From assembly GCF_003991425.1 (NCBI RefSeq), contig NZ_CP034346.1, positions 3,819,501 to 3,883,500 on the forward strand: DNA of 64,000 nucleotides. The letters are read 5' to 3'. This document shows, in pieces, positions 9,511 through 17,282 of this stretch (the stretch's first letter is position 1; each line of letters opens with the position of its first letter). Made by a program: the position numbers and the translations under genes. Source of the stretch: Paenibacillus lutimineralis (GTDB taxonomy: Bacteria; Bacillota; Bacilli; Paenibacillales; Paenibacillaceae). Under the pieces are notes generated by a model, which saw nothing but the letters and a program-made list of their open reading frames with translations, was not told the DNA's origin and did not search any database.

Positions 9511-10389
9511 TTAAGCATCTTTCTCACCGGCCAACCGATTAATCAATGTAATTACAACGAGACTGAACAACAGTATTAGAATGGAAACCGCGCTGCCATA
9601 ACCGTAGCGCATGTTCATGAAGGCACTGTTGTACATATAAATCGTCATAACCTCGGTTTGATGCGCGGGACCGCCGCCCGTCAATATTTGAATAAGATCA
9701 AACACGCGGAAGGAATTACTGATGCTATAGACAACGCATACCATAATAGTGCTTCGGATCATCGGAATAGTGATCCGCATCGTCCGCTTGAAGCCGGTTG
9801 CCCCGTCCAGTTCGGCTGCCTCATTGACTTCATCAGGAATATTTTGCAGAGCAGCCAGAAAAATAACCATATAAAGACCGCAGTTTTGCCAAATGTAAGC
9901 AATACTGATCGACAGCATCGACCATTTTACATCGCCAAGCCAGTTCTGCTGCCAGCCCTCAAGGCCTATAAACCCGAGCAGATTGTTCAGCATCCCGTAC
10001 TCTGTGTTATAAATCATCCCCCAGATCAGCGATACCATGACCGAAGAAATGACAACAGGCATAAAGCCGATCGTCCGGAAAAATCCGGAGCCTTTAAGCC
10101 CACGGTTCAGCAAAATCGCTAGCAGCAAACCAAGTGGAAGCTGACCGATCAGACCGGTAACCATAATGATGACGTTATTTTTCACAGACAGCCAAAAGGT
10201 GCTATTGCTTAAGATTTGTACGTAATTATCGATGCCGACAAACGTCATCGAGCCAATACCATTCCAGTTCATCACGGAGTAGTATAAGGACAACCCGATC
10301 GGAACGATGGCTATTCCCAAATAAATCAGCAATGCAGGAAATAAACCGAAAAATATCGCCAGCTTCGTTCCTTTAAGTGTTTGCATCAA
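9511..10389 (-). CDS. ABC sugar transporter permease, MalF type
   Basis: 292 aa with six membrane helices and the EAA motif NEAAELDGATGFKRTMRITIPMIRS near residue 190, marking a CUT1-family first permease. It forms the transmembrane channel with the MalG-type subunit encoded directly downstream. A GGAGGAATCC ribosome binding site precedes the ATG. It lies downstream of the binding-protein gene, separated from it by a hairpin. Confidence 0.95.
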   Translation of the reverse strand: MMQTLKGTKLAIFFGLFPALLIYLGIAIVPIGLSLYYSVMNWNGIGSMTFVGIDNYVQILSNSTFWLSVKNNVIIMVTGLIGQLPLGLLLAILLNRGLKGSGFFRTIGFMPVVISSVMVSLIWGMIYNTEYGMLNNLLGFIGLEGWQQNWLGDVKWSMLSISIAYIWQNCGLYMVIFLAALQNIPDEVNEAAELDGATGFKRTMRITIPMIRSTIMVCVVYSISNSFRVFDLIQILTGGGPAHQTEVMTIYMYNSAFMNMRYGYGSAVSILILLFSLVVITLINRLAGEKDA

Positions 10390-10435
10390 GGGATTCCTCC
10401 TTTGTTCTCATCTTGCTTTCAATCCCGATGAATGA

Positions 10436-10460
10436 AGAAAACCCGGATTTCGGGTTTTCT
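10436..10460 (-). terminator. Intra-operon hairpin between binding-protein and permease genes
   Basis: A perfect 10-bp stem AGAAAACCCG/CGGGTTTTCT with a short loop lies between the lipoprotein stop codon and the first permease. Such hairpins commonly protect the upstream binding-protein mRNA and lower expression of the membrane subunits. It lacks a long T-run, so only partial termination is expected. Confidence 0.6.
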
Positions 10461-10503
10461 CCGGGCATCGGATTTGAACGACAGGATGATATAGAATCAG
10501 CTT

Positions 10504-11817
10504 CTAATTCATCGTGTCAAAGGCATCTTGAACTTCTTTAGCCAGCTCTTCAGGCGTTCCTCTACCTACGGTAAGGGCTTGCAAGCCGTTTTGCAGAACA
10601 TCGACCACCTGTGTCGGAACGACACTGTCAAATACCGGAGCAGTTCCGTTACCGGTCAATTCCAGCATCTCCTTCAAATATTTGCTCGCATCCTCCGGCA
10701 CATCCACTTTCGCTGGAACTACAATTCCGTTGCGGATCAATTCTTTATATAAATCCTCATTCACGAAAAACTTCATGAACTCTTCAGCAGCCTTCTGCTT
10801 CTTCTCATCCAGTCCGCTCTTGATAGCAATGCCGTATTGAACGACGCCGGCACTCTTAACCGGATCACCCTTGCCGCCTTCTACGCTCGGGAACAGCGCA
10901 ATGCCGAACTTGTCCCCTTCATCATTATTAATACGAATCCTTCCGTCAACGGTCGAGGATGAGATGTGCATTGCTGCTTTTCCTTGAATGAAATAATCCT
11001 GGCCCTGAACGGAATCCATATTGTTGGCATCCGTATTGAAGGCTCCAAGCTTGGTCAAATCATCAATGACTGATAACGCTTTTACGAATTCAGGGTCTGT
11101 AAACTTCGCTTGTTTCTCTAGCACGGACGGCAGGAAATCACTACCCGTATAGCGGTCCCCGATGATCGAGATATAAGAAGACTGGAGCGGCCATTGTTCC
11201 TTATTTCCTAGAGAAATCGGCGTTATTCCCGCTTCCTTCAACTTCTTCACCGCGTCGATGAACTTGTCGTAGGTATCCGGAAATTGATCATATCCTACCT
11301 GCGCAAACATCTCTTTGTTGTAATAAATAATATCCACGAACGATTGCTTCGTCGGAATGGCATACTGCTTGCCATCTACATTAAATCCTGCTAATGCGCT
11401 TTCAGGCATAATAGAAGCCCAATTATCCATCATGTCATTGATCGGTTGCAGCAAATCGCCTGCTACTAGCGGATCCAGATCCGCTCCAGGCCATACCACG
11501 TTAATATCCGCCAAATTGTTAGCCGCGGCTAACGTCCGCAGCTTGGTTTTGTACTGTGCTGCCGGTACGCCGTCCTGTTTGATCACGATATTTGGATGCT
11601 GCTCCTCGAACTCGGCGATCCGAGCCTTGTAGACTTCATTGTCCACGTTAGGAGAAGTCCAGGGGTGCATCATGTTCAAAGTGATGGTCTCTGATTCCGA
11701 ACCTCCGTTGTTATTTCCCTCTGCTGCCTTGTCCTTGCCGCAAGCTGCCGTAACCATAACCAGCATCGCAACCAGACCGAGAAGCACTGCTTTTTTACCT
11801 TTGTTTGTTTTTCCCAT
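10504..11817 (-). CDS. Extracellular sugar-binding lipoprotein of the ABC importer
   Basis: 437 aa from the ATG at 11817, which has GAGGG about 7 bases upstream; a longer frame from a TTG at 11850 lacks one. The N-terminus is a lipoprotein signal: GKTNKGKKA, a hydrophobic core, then VTAACGKDK with the lipidated Cys near residue 26, followed by a Gly/Asn/Ser-rich linker. The body matches family 1 solute-binding proteins (VYKARIAEFEEQHPNI, YYNKEMFAQVGYD, AMHISSS). It captures the oligosaccharide outside the membrane and delivers it to the two permeases. It is the first gene of the operon that ends with GH3. Its promoter carries both the shared operator and a cre-like site. Confidence 0.95.
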   Translation of the reverse strand: MGKTNKGKKAVLLGLVAMLVMVTAACGKDKAAEGNNNGGSESETITLNMMHPWTSPNVDNEVYKARIAEFEEQHPNIVIKQDGVPAAQYKTKLRTLAAANNLADINVVWPGADLDPLVAGDLLQPINDMMDNWASIMPESALAGFNVDGKQYAIPTKQSFVDIIYYNKEMFAQVGYDQFPDTYDKFIDAVKKLKEAGITPISLGNKEQWPLQSSYISIIGDRYTGSDFLPSVLEKQAKFTDPEFVKALSVIDDLTKLGAFNTDANNMDSVQGQDYFIQGKAAMHISSSTVDGRIRINNDEGDKFGIALFPSVEGGKGDPVKSAGVVQYGIAIKSGLDEKKQKAAEEFMKFFVNEDLYKELIRNGIVVPAKVDVPEDASKYLKEMLELTGNGTAPVFDSVVPTQVVDVLQNGLQALTVGRGTPEELAKEVQDAFDTMN

Positions 11818-11902
11818 AATCAACCCTCTTTTCTTATAATTGAAAGACAAGATGTCTGCCTAAAAAGATGGGAGTTAATTGATGTCCATCTTCTATACAT
11901 TT

Positions 11903-11958
11903 AGTATAAAAGCGTTTTCATCTGGACTATATCCCACAAACTTTCGATTATATCCGAA
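11903..11958 (-). promoter_or_regulatory. Regulated promoter of the ABC operon: 21-bp-spaced operator plus -10
   Basis: On the plus strand ATATCC occurs at 11929-11934 and again at 11950-11955, exactly 21 bp apart, each followed by C/GA. Read on the minus strand, the proximal half-site GGATAT is followed after 20 bp by the -10 hexamer TATACT (11903-11908). No good -35 box is present. This is the layout of a promoter activated by an AraC-family dimer touching the -35 region. The same layout recurs upstream of GH130 and DUF4127. Confidence 0.75.
11907..11920. promoter_or_regulatory. cre-like catabolite repression site
   Basis: TAAAAGCGTTTTCA matches 13 of 14 positions of the CcpA operator consensus (TGWAARCGYTWWCW). 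It overlaps the -10 region and spacer of the ABC operon promoter, a position where CcpA binding would block transcription when preferred sugars are present. CcpA action is inferred from the motif only. Confidence 0.7.
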
Positions 11959-12008
11959 TTATTCATCTGATTTTTGTAAATAAAGGCGATTAGCTCGAAT
12001 ACAAAATA

Positions 12009-13025
12009 TTATTGCGGTTCATTTAGAATATAATCCACCAAATCATCCAGCGGCACTGTAGCCAGCGCAATCGCTGTGTCTGTAACTCCATAGTAAATAT
12101 AGAGCAATCCATCCTTGACTACATTGCCTGTCGGGAAAATAACATTCGGAATTTGATAACCAAATTTTTCATAATACGTTTCAGGCTCCATAATGAAGTT
12201 TTTCGTTCTGGCAATGATTTTCTCCGGATTGTCCAGATCCAGCAACATGGCTCCTACCCGGTAAACAACATGATCATCCACCCCATGATAGAGCACCAAC
12301 CAACCTCGATCGGTTTTTACTGGAGGCGTGGAACCGCCGATTTTTCTCGATTCCCAGGCCATATTCTCAGCCTTGGCAAGCAGCTTCGGCTCCTCCCAAT
12401 GAATGAGATCCTCCGAATAGGTAATCCACATTGCCGCTTTCTCCGTACCATAGGCCTCGCCTACATATTCCTCCGGACGGCGCAGCAGCACATATTTGCC
12501 ATTGATTTTTTCAGGGAAAAGAATATTGTCCCGATCATTCATGTCCAGCGGCGTCGTATCCGTAAGAAACTCCCAATCAACCAGGTTCTTCGAAGTTACG
12601 ATCGAAGAGCGGGTCAGCCAATGCCCCTCCTGCTCCCCCCATCCGTCAGGGTACGTCGGAATCGAACGTTCCGGAATGCCCGCGCCTGTCGGATAATAGC
12701 TCATCGCGCAAGGCCGGAGTGCATAGTTCATATAGAAGGTGTCATCTATTTTTACAATCCGGGGATCCTGCACGCTTCCGTAAGGAAAGCCCAGCATATC
12801 CGGAGTAAGGATAGGCTCGTTCTTCACATGGGTAAAGTTCACACCGTCCTCGCTTTCCAGAAGTCCTAGATAATTCTTGCAAGGGGTAAGCGAGCCTGCG
12901 GTACGCTCAATCATGTAAAATTTTCCGTTGTCGATGATGACCGCCGGATTGAATACAGTAACCTTTCTCCATTCGTATCCTCCCGGAACCACAATGGGAT
13001 TGTCCGGATGTCTAGTAATTTTCAT
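12009..13025 (-). CDS. GH130 family glycoside phosphorylase/hydrolase
   Basis: 338 aa five-bladed propeller enzyme of family GH130, whose members act on beta-mannosides either by phosphorolysis or hydrolysis. Blade motifs typical of the family are FNPAVIIDNGKFYMIERTAG near residue 26, GSVQDPRIVKIDDTFYM near 83 (the Asp of QDPR is the catalytic acid) and GGSTPPVKTDRGWLVLYHGVD near 225. No signal peptide, so cytoplasmic. AAAGGAGGCAGACCCG gives a strong ribosome binding site. It has its own promoter and sits between DUF4127 and the ABC operon with no clear terminator after it, so it may also read through into the importer genes. Exact linkage specificity is unknown. Confidence 0.92.
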   Translation of the reverse strand: MKITRHPDNPIVVPGGYEWRKVTVFNPAVIIDNGKFYMIERTAGSLTPCKNYLGLLESEDGVNFTHVKNEPILTPDMLGFPYGSVQDPRIVKIDDTFYMNYALRPCAMSYYPTGAGIPERSIPTYPDGWGEQEGHWLTRSSIVTSKNLVDWEFLTDTTPLDMNDRDNILFPEKINGKYVLLRRPEEYVGEAYGTEKAAMWITYSEDLIHWEEPKLLAKAENMAWESRKIGGSTPPVKTDRGWLVLYHGVDDHVVYRVGAMLLDLDNPEKIIARTKNFIMEPETYYEKFGYQIPNVIFPTGNVVKDGLLYIYYGVTDTAIALATVPLDDLVDYILNEPQ

Positions 13026-13070
13026 CGGGTCTGCCTCCTTTTGAAAGCCCTTTTATTTGTTTATAGTGCT

Positions 13071-13129
13071 ATTATAGACTGGGGCTTCGGCACAAAATAT
13101 CCTACAAACTTTCGAAATCATCTGAATAA
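13071..13129 (-). promoter_or_regulatory. Regulated promoter of GH130: same operator layout
   Basis: ATATCC at 13097-13102 and a weaker half-site TCATCT 21 bp further (13118-13123) are followed on the minus strand, 20 bp from GGATAT, by a perfect -10 TATAAT (13071-13076). The core between half-sites, ACAAACTTTCGA, is identical to that of the ABC-operon promoter. Confidence 0.75.
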
Positions 13130-13182
13130 TCCGGGTATTATTTTATATAAAAAAACGTTTGCTGAGAGCGTATTCAAAGACA

Positions 13183-13232
13183 TGAAAAAAGGCCGCCCAA
13201 AAGCGGTAAACCGCATTAGGGAGCAGCCTGTC
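13183..13232 (-). terminator. Terminator downstream of the DUF4127 gene
   Basis: On the minus strand GGCTGCTCCC pairs with GGGCGGCC, with an inner GCGGTTTACCGC stem, followed by six T residues. It starts 9 bases after the DUF4127 stop codon. Confidence 0.8.
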
Positions 13233-13240
13233 CTAAAGTT

Positions 13241-14782
13241 CTAATCAATCTCAAGCTCAAACCCGATTTCAAACATCCGTACCCAAGGAAAATGCAGATC
13301 TTCGATCCTAATTTGCCCTTCCTTGATGTTACCCAAATACTGAGCCACTGCGCTTTTCATTTTAGCAGCAAGGATCGCATGCACCTCGTCCAGACAATGT
13401 CTAATCATGTAATAGCTGGCGTTCAGTCTGGGCAGATCATTCTCGAGCATATCCTGGCGAACCAAGGATTGATAAATAAAGTCCTCAACAAGGCGATGAT
13501 AGTAAAATTTGCGGCTTTCATGAATGATATTGTTCTCAGCCTGCCCCATGTAGTAAGAAATGATAATAAAATGAGAAATCACCGTACCGAGGGTATTTCC
13601 CGAAGTGTTCCAGCCGGCATATGCCGTCAATTGATCCAGCAAGCCCTTTTGCTTCAGCAGCTTCATCAACACCGGATCCCCGCCGTTGCAGGTTGCGACA
13701 TCCCCGAGGGCAACCAGTTTCCCTTTGCGCAAATAATTTTGCATCGCCTCTACCGTCTCTCTGTAGTGAATCTCGGAAAAGTAAGAACGATGCCTGTCTT
13801 TGAATGGAATTTGCTCTGCCATCCCTGCCTGATCGATAGCTGGTGAATGCACGACAAGAACCAGTGGCGTTTCAAAGGAATGATCCGTCATCAAGGCACC
13901 TGAAGCGGTGACATGAGACTTGATACTCTCGTTCAGGCTTCGGTCTTCATATTTCGGCTTAATTGTCGGGCCCTGGGTGGAGGAATAACGTACAAATATT
14001 TCAGGCTTATAGTTTTTGATCTGGCAAAAAATATGCGAGAACATCGTACACCCGATTTCATCGGCACCCGGATAAATCATGACGCGATCCATAATGTCCA
14101 ATTCCTCAACCCGGCAAATCATCCTCCGCTGCTCTCTGGAAGAAAAGCCATACTGGGAATTAACATCAAGCGGGATAATCAAATGATCGATTATGCCATC
14201 CTTCGCTAGCTGTAATGCGTAATGATTGATCCCCTGATTGACCACTCTGCGTTCGATAAAATCATGCAAATATTGCTTCGGGATCAACTCCTGCAAATTT
14301 TCAAGCTCCCGCCGCTCCGCTTCGGATAGACTGTCACGCTCCGACTTATCCGTCAAATAGCTATATTTGAATATTTGCCCTCCATGAAATTTGTAATAAT
14401 CAGGCTCTTCCTCGTCTTTGTTGTTGTTCGGAACCCTCATAATGAGATTGAAGGCATGAATCTTTATGTACGGATAGGATCGTTTGATATCACCCAACAC
14501 GGAAATCCTGCGTATACATTCCTCCAGGGACAAATGATGCAGCCGGGAAGGAACGATTCCGCCATACACCAGCATATCAATCGATACGAGCAGCACATCG
14601 GTATCCCGCGCCGCCTCCAGCAGCCATTGTCTCACTGCGGCCGTATCGGCTGGCTTCTTCTTGCTGCCGAGGATCTCTAATTCAGGCACAACCACCTGCA
14701 GATCGGTCATTTTAGCAAGCTGCTGGGGAAACAGATAGTTACAGGGGCGCTCGTCTAATGGCAGGTATACCACTTTTGACAT
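13241..14782 (-). CDS. DUF4127 family protein
   Basis: 513 aa from the ATG at 14782 (AAGGAGA 12 bases upstream); a longer frame to 14845 would run over the promoter. It begins SKVVYLPLDERPCNYLFP, the hallmark of DUF4127, and contains LVSIDMLVYGGIVPSRLHH and PGADEIGCTMFSHIFC. The family is found mostly in Firmicutes next to sugar genes; its biochemical role is not established. Cytoplasmic by sequence. It shares the operator layout of the neighbouring GH130 and ABC genes, so it is likely induced with them and may act on the same glycan or its breakdown products. Function beyond that is unknown. Confidence 0.85.
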   Translation of the reverse strand: MSKVVYLPLDERPCNYLFPQQLAKMTDLQVVVPELEILGSKKKPADTAAVRQWLLEAARDTDVLLVSIDMLVYGGIVPSRLHHLSLEECIRRISVLGDIKRSYPYIKIHAFNLIMRVPNNNKDEEEPDYYKFHGGQIFKYSYLTDKSERDSLSEAERRELENLQELIPKQYLHDFIERRVVNQGINHYALQLAKDGIIDHLIIPLDVNSQYGFSSREQRRMICRVEELDIMDRVMIYPGADEIGCTMFSHIFCQIKNYKPEIFVRYSSTQGPTIKPKYEDRSLNESIKSHVTASGALMTDHSFETPLVLVVHSPAIDQAGMAEQIPFKDRHRSYFSEIHYRETVEAMQNYLRKGKLVALGDVATCNGGDPVLMKLLKQKGLLDQLTAYAGWNTSGNTLGTVISHFIIISYYMGQAENNIIHESRKFYYHRLVEDFIYQSLVRQDMLENDLPRLNASYYMIRHCLDEVHAILAAKMKSAVAQYLGNIKEGQIRIEDLHFPWVRMFEIGFELEID

Positions 14783-14831
14783 GATGTTAGCCCATCTCCT
14801 TTTTCTAAAATAAAAATGACTTCTAATTGTT

Positions 14832-14886
14832 ATATTAGCTTCCAATAGGCTCAGGAAATATCCTAGTAAATTACGATATTATCCGA
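14832..14886 (-). promoter_or_regulatory. Regulated promoter of DUF4127: third copy of the operator layout
   Basis: ATATCC at 14858-14863 and TTATCC 21 bp further at 14879-14884; on the minus strand GGATAT is followed after 20 bp by a -10-like TAATAT (14832-14837). The second half-site is followed by GAA, as in the ABC promoter. The spacer sequence between the half-sites is more diverged than in the other two copies. Confidence 0.7.
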
Positions 14887-15062
14887 AATTTCACATCCTT
14901 GTCCCCAAAGCCGTGAATGACGCGCTTAGAGAAGCACTTCTAGAACCCGAATGTGAATGATGATCCCTAAATACCATCACCCATCAACCTGCCAAACTTA
15001 GTAATCTTACCTTTTTCAAACGCGCCAATTGTTACTTGTAAAAAGAAAACCACATGGAGAGC

Positions 15063-16540
15063 TGAACTGTAACCCCCTTTGTGGACAGCATTGAAAAAGC
15101 GACTATGGTCTTAGGCAGCTAAGAGATGGCTTCTGAATTCATCAGGAGTCATCTTTTTTAATGTCCATTGATAGCGTTCTGAATTGTAATGGGCCATATA
15201 CTCATTAACCTGTAGACGCAGTTCTTTAAGAGATTGACAATCTTTGTAGTTAAGTTCGTCCTTCATATGACCAAAGAACGACTCCATGGACGCATTATCC
15301 CAGCAGTTTCCTTTACGAGACATCGACTGCTTAAACCCAGCCTTGGCGATGAGGAGACGGGTTTTAGGGTGTGTATAGTGTGTCCCCTGGTCGGAATGGA
15401 AGATGGCGTCTGGATGAATATTACCGTCCAATCGTTTGAGTAAGCGAGCCATGGTCCGTTCAACCAACGTTAACTCCAAAGTTGAAGAGAGATAGTGCGC
15501 CAATATTTGCTTCGTAGCACCATCCTTCACACAAGAAAGATACGCCCACTGACCGCTACCATAGCGCATGTATGTGATGTCTGTAAGGAAGACCTTCTCT
15601 GGTTCTCCCTGATCAAACTTGCGCTCCAAAAGGTTAGGACATGTACGATGTTCTTGCGTCGCTTTAGCCATCTTGCGATAAGGATTGGCTTGACGGATCG
15701 TAGCTACTAATCCGAACTTGCGCATGATACGACGAATCTTTTTATGATTCATTACTATGCCATTCAATTTCTCCAGCCTCATTTTGATGACCAATGCGCC
15801 TGCTTTTCCGTTCAAGGCTTCAAAATGCCCCTTAATAAGCTGGAAGTCGTATTGATCGGCTGTCTCTCGCAGCTGACGTGTTTCTTCAGCGCTGCACCAA
15901 CGATAATAGCCGCTCGAACTAACTTCAGCAATTCGACAAAGGTAACGTGTTAAACGTCGTAACGCATGCTTACGAACCGTTTGATTAATGAGCTGAAAGC
16001 GCTCGGAAGGCGTCAACTCCTTACTGTTTCGCCTTTCGAGCGCTTCTAGCTTTTTTAAAAGCTCGTTCTCCGCTTCGAGGAGTTTAATCCGAGCTTCTGC
16101 TTGTTTCAGCTTCTCTTCTGCTGACGATTCACGTTTTGATCGTCTACCTGTACTTCCTATACCTCTGCGCTCCGCTAGCAAGCCAGCCTCACCGTACTTA
16201 GCATAGGTCTCTCTCCAACGGTATAGGCTCTCTGTAGGTGTCCTCTGACCGATAAGTTCGATATTAAAGCCTGCTTTCAGAAAAATTTCCATTGGTGGCT
16301 CTCCCGCTTGGTTAGCTTGCACCGCTGCGAGCTTAAAAGCTGGGGCATACGAGATGTTCCTCCCCGATACGCGGCTTACGTTCGGATTGGACTCCAACAG
16401 CCTGATCTCTACTTCAGTATATCCTGTTCTGATTTTCCTCATGATGTTCATTCCCCGTGTTTTCTCGATAGTATGATTAAAACACAAAAACCCGTAAGAG
16501 GTCACTTTTTTCAAGTGTCCATCTTACGGGTTACAGTTCA
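15063..16540 (-). mobile_element. IS3-family insertion sequence, 1478 bp, apparently intact
   Basis: The ends are inverted repeats: TGAACTGTAACCC at the left and its complement GGGTTACAGTTCA at the right, with weaker matches further in (GGACA, TTGAAAAA-GC/TGAC). A 3-bp direct repeat AGC flanks the element at 15060-15062 and 16541-16543, the target duplication size common in the IS3 family. It carries one transposase gene with no visible disruption. Confidence 0.9.
15111..16442 (-). CDS. IS3-family transposase, single-frame
   Basis: About 443 aa from the ATG at 16442 (GGGGA 9 bases upstream). The N-terminus is a helix-turn-helix of the IS3 OrfA kind, with the specificity motif SLYRWRETYAKYGEAGLL, followed by a leucine-zipper coiled coil (about 115-150, EEKLKQAEARIKLLEAENELLKKLE). 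The C-terminal integrase core has the DDE residues in LTDITY, HSDQGTHY and NASMESFFGHMKDE, then HYNSERYQWTLKKMTPDEF. Most IS3 elements make this protein by -1 frameshifting between orfA and orfB; here both parts are in one continuous frame. Confidence 0.93.
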   Translation of the reverse strand: MRKIRTGYTEVEIRLLESNPNVSRVSGRNISYAPAFKLAAVQANQAGEPPMEIFLKAGFNIELIGQRTPTESLYRWRETYAKYGEAGLLAERRGIGSTGRRSKRESSAEEKLKQAEARIKLLEAENELLKKLEALERRNSKELTPSERFQLINQTVRKHALRRLTRYLCRIAEVSSSGYYRWCSAEETRQLRETADQYDFQLIKGHFEALNGKAGALVIKMRLEKLNGIVMNHKKIRRIMRKFGLVATIRQANPYRKMAKATQEHRTCPNLLERKFDQGEPEKVFLTDITYMRYGSGQWAYLSCVKDGATKQILAHYLSSTLELTLVERTMARLLKRLDGNIHPDAIFHSDQGTHYTHPKTRLLIAKAGFKQSMSRKGNCWDNASMESFFGHMKDELNYKDCQSLKELRLQVNEYMAHYNSERYQWTLKKMTPDEFRSHLLAA

Positions 16541-16562
16541 AGCTCACATGTGGTTTCAAATC

Positions 16563-17219
16563 TCATAGTTTTGCTTCTTTAAACCAAACACTCAACGATG
16601 TTATATTATCATCCAAAACGCATCCTTCACTAAATGCTTCAAGTCCGGTTAATCTCCAGTCACTAAAAAACCTGGTAAGGACGTCTCTTATTACATCTAA
16701 TGAATTTATTCTCAGAGGAATTTCAACATCAACAATAAAACAGCCATCAATTTTAAAATACTCTGAGACTCCCAATAGATTGAAACTTAATGATACATGT
16801 TTGATAATCGTTTTAACTTTATTAGTAGCATCGATTTTAGATACACTGTTAATATAGAAACTGCAATTTAACGTTTTTTGCTTGTTATCATGCTCAGCAT
16901 GAATGAAATGAATATTTATATCGACACTGTTAATTGAGGCATTGAATTTACCCGCATGAACCGACGAGAACCCCCATGCATATTTATTGCATAACGTTTT
17001 AAGAATCTCTTTTGCCATATCTACATCGATAATCTCGTGTTTTGTTTGTAATTCTAGGGTAGTCACATAATACATCGAGTTGTTTTCGTTCTTTTTATCA
17101 TTAGCAACTACAGTCCCAGACTTTACAAATGACGATTCAAGTGCTTTAATAATTTTTTTTGAAACCTGTATTGTCTGTTCTTTCAATGCGGTATTCACTC
17201 GATATTTTAGAATTATCAA
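16563..17219 (-). CDS. Hypothetical protein, AT-rich
   Basis: 218 aa starting with TTG at 17219, with GGGAG 8 bases upstream. No recognisable domain, signal peptide or membrane segment. It reads like a mixed alpha/beta cytoplasmic protein: a Lys-rich N-terminus, a repeated-strand middle (TTLELQTKHEIIDVD, NSVDINIHFIHAEHD) and a C-terminal VSEYFKIDGCFIVDVEIPLRINS. Codon use is AT-rich compared with the locus to the left. It lies just downstream of the GNAT-APH gene on the same strand (63-base gap) and its terminator was hit by the IS. Function unknown. Confidence 0.6.
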   Translation of the reverse strand: MIILKYRVNTALKEQTIQVSKKIIKALESSFVKSGTVVANDKKNENNSMYYVTTLELQTKHEIIDVDMAKEILKTLCNKYAWGFSSVHAGKFNASINSVDINIHFIHAEHDNKQKTLNCSFYINSVSKIDATNKVKTIIKHVSLSFNLLGVSEYFKIDGCFIVDVEIPLRINSLDVIRDVLTRFFSDWRLTGLEAFSEGCVLDDNITSLSVWFKEAKL

Positions 17220-17282
17220 TCCCTATTCTCCCTTTTTCTAGGATTCATAAGAAATTACTAAGGGCTCAATCGTTATATACAT

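Larger units (their letters stand above)
15046..16556 (-). terminator. Terminator hairpin split by an IS insertion
   Basis: Arm AAAACCACATG at 15046-15056 and arm CATGTGGTTT at 16547-16556 pair perfectly and, on the minus strand, are followed by TTTTCTTTTT. They lie just downstream of the unknown gene ending at 16563. The IS3 element sits in the loop between them. Restoring the site with one AGC copy gives an ordinary terminator of 10-bp stem. Confidence 0.7.

Noticed and set aside
15111..16514. Programmed frameshift in the transposase as in most IS3 elements
   Set aside because: The helix-turn-helix and DDE parts are in one uninterrupted frame.
15046..16556. Longer terminal inverted repeats of the IS (from AAAACCACATG to CATGTGGTTT)
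   Set aside because: The AGC target duplication sits inside these arms, directly beside TGAACTG...CAGTTCA, so the outer arms belong to the target terminator.
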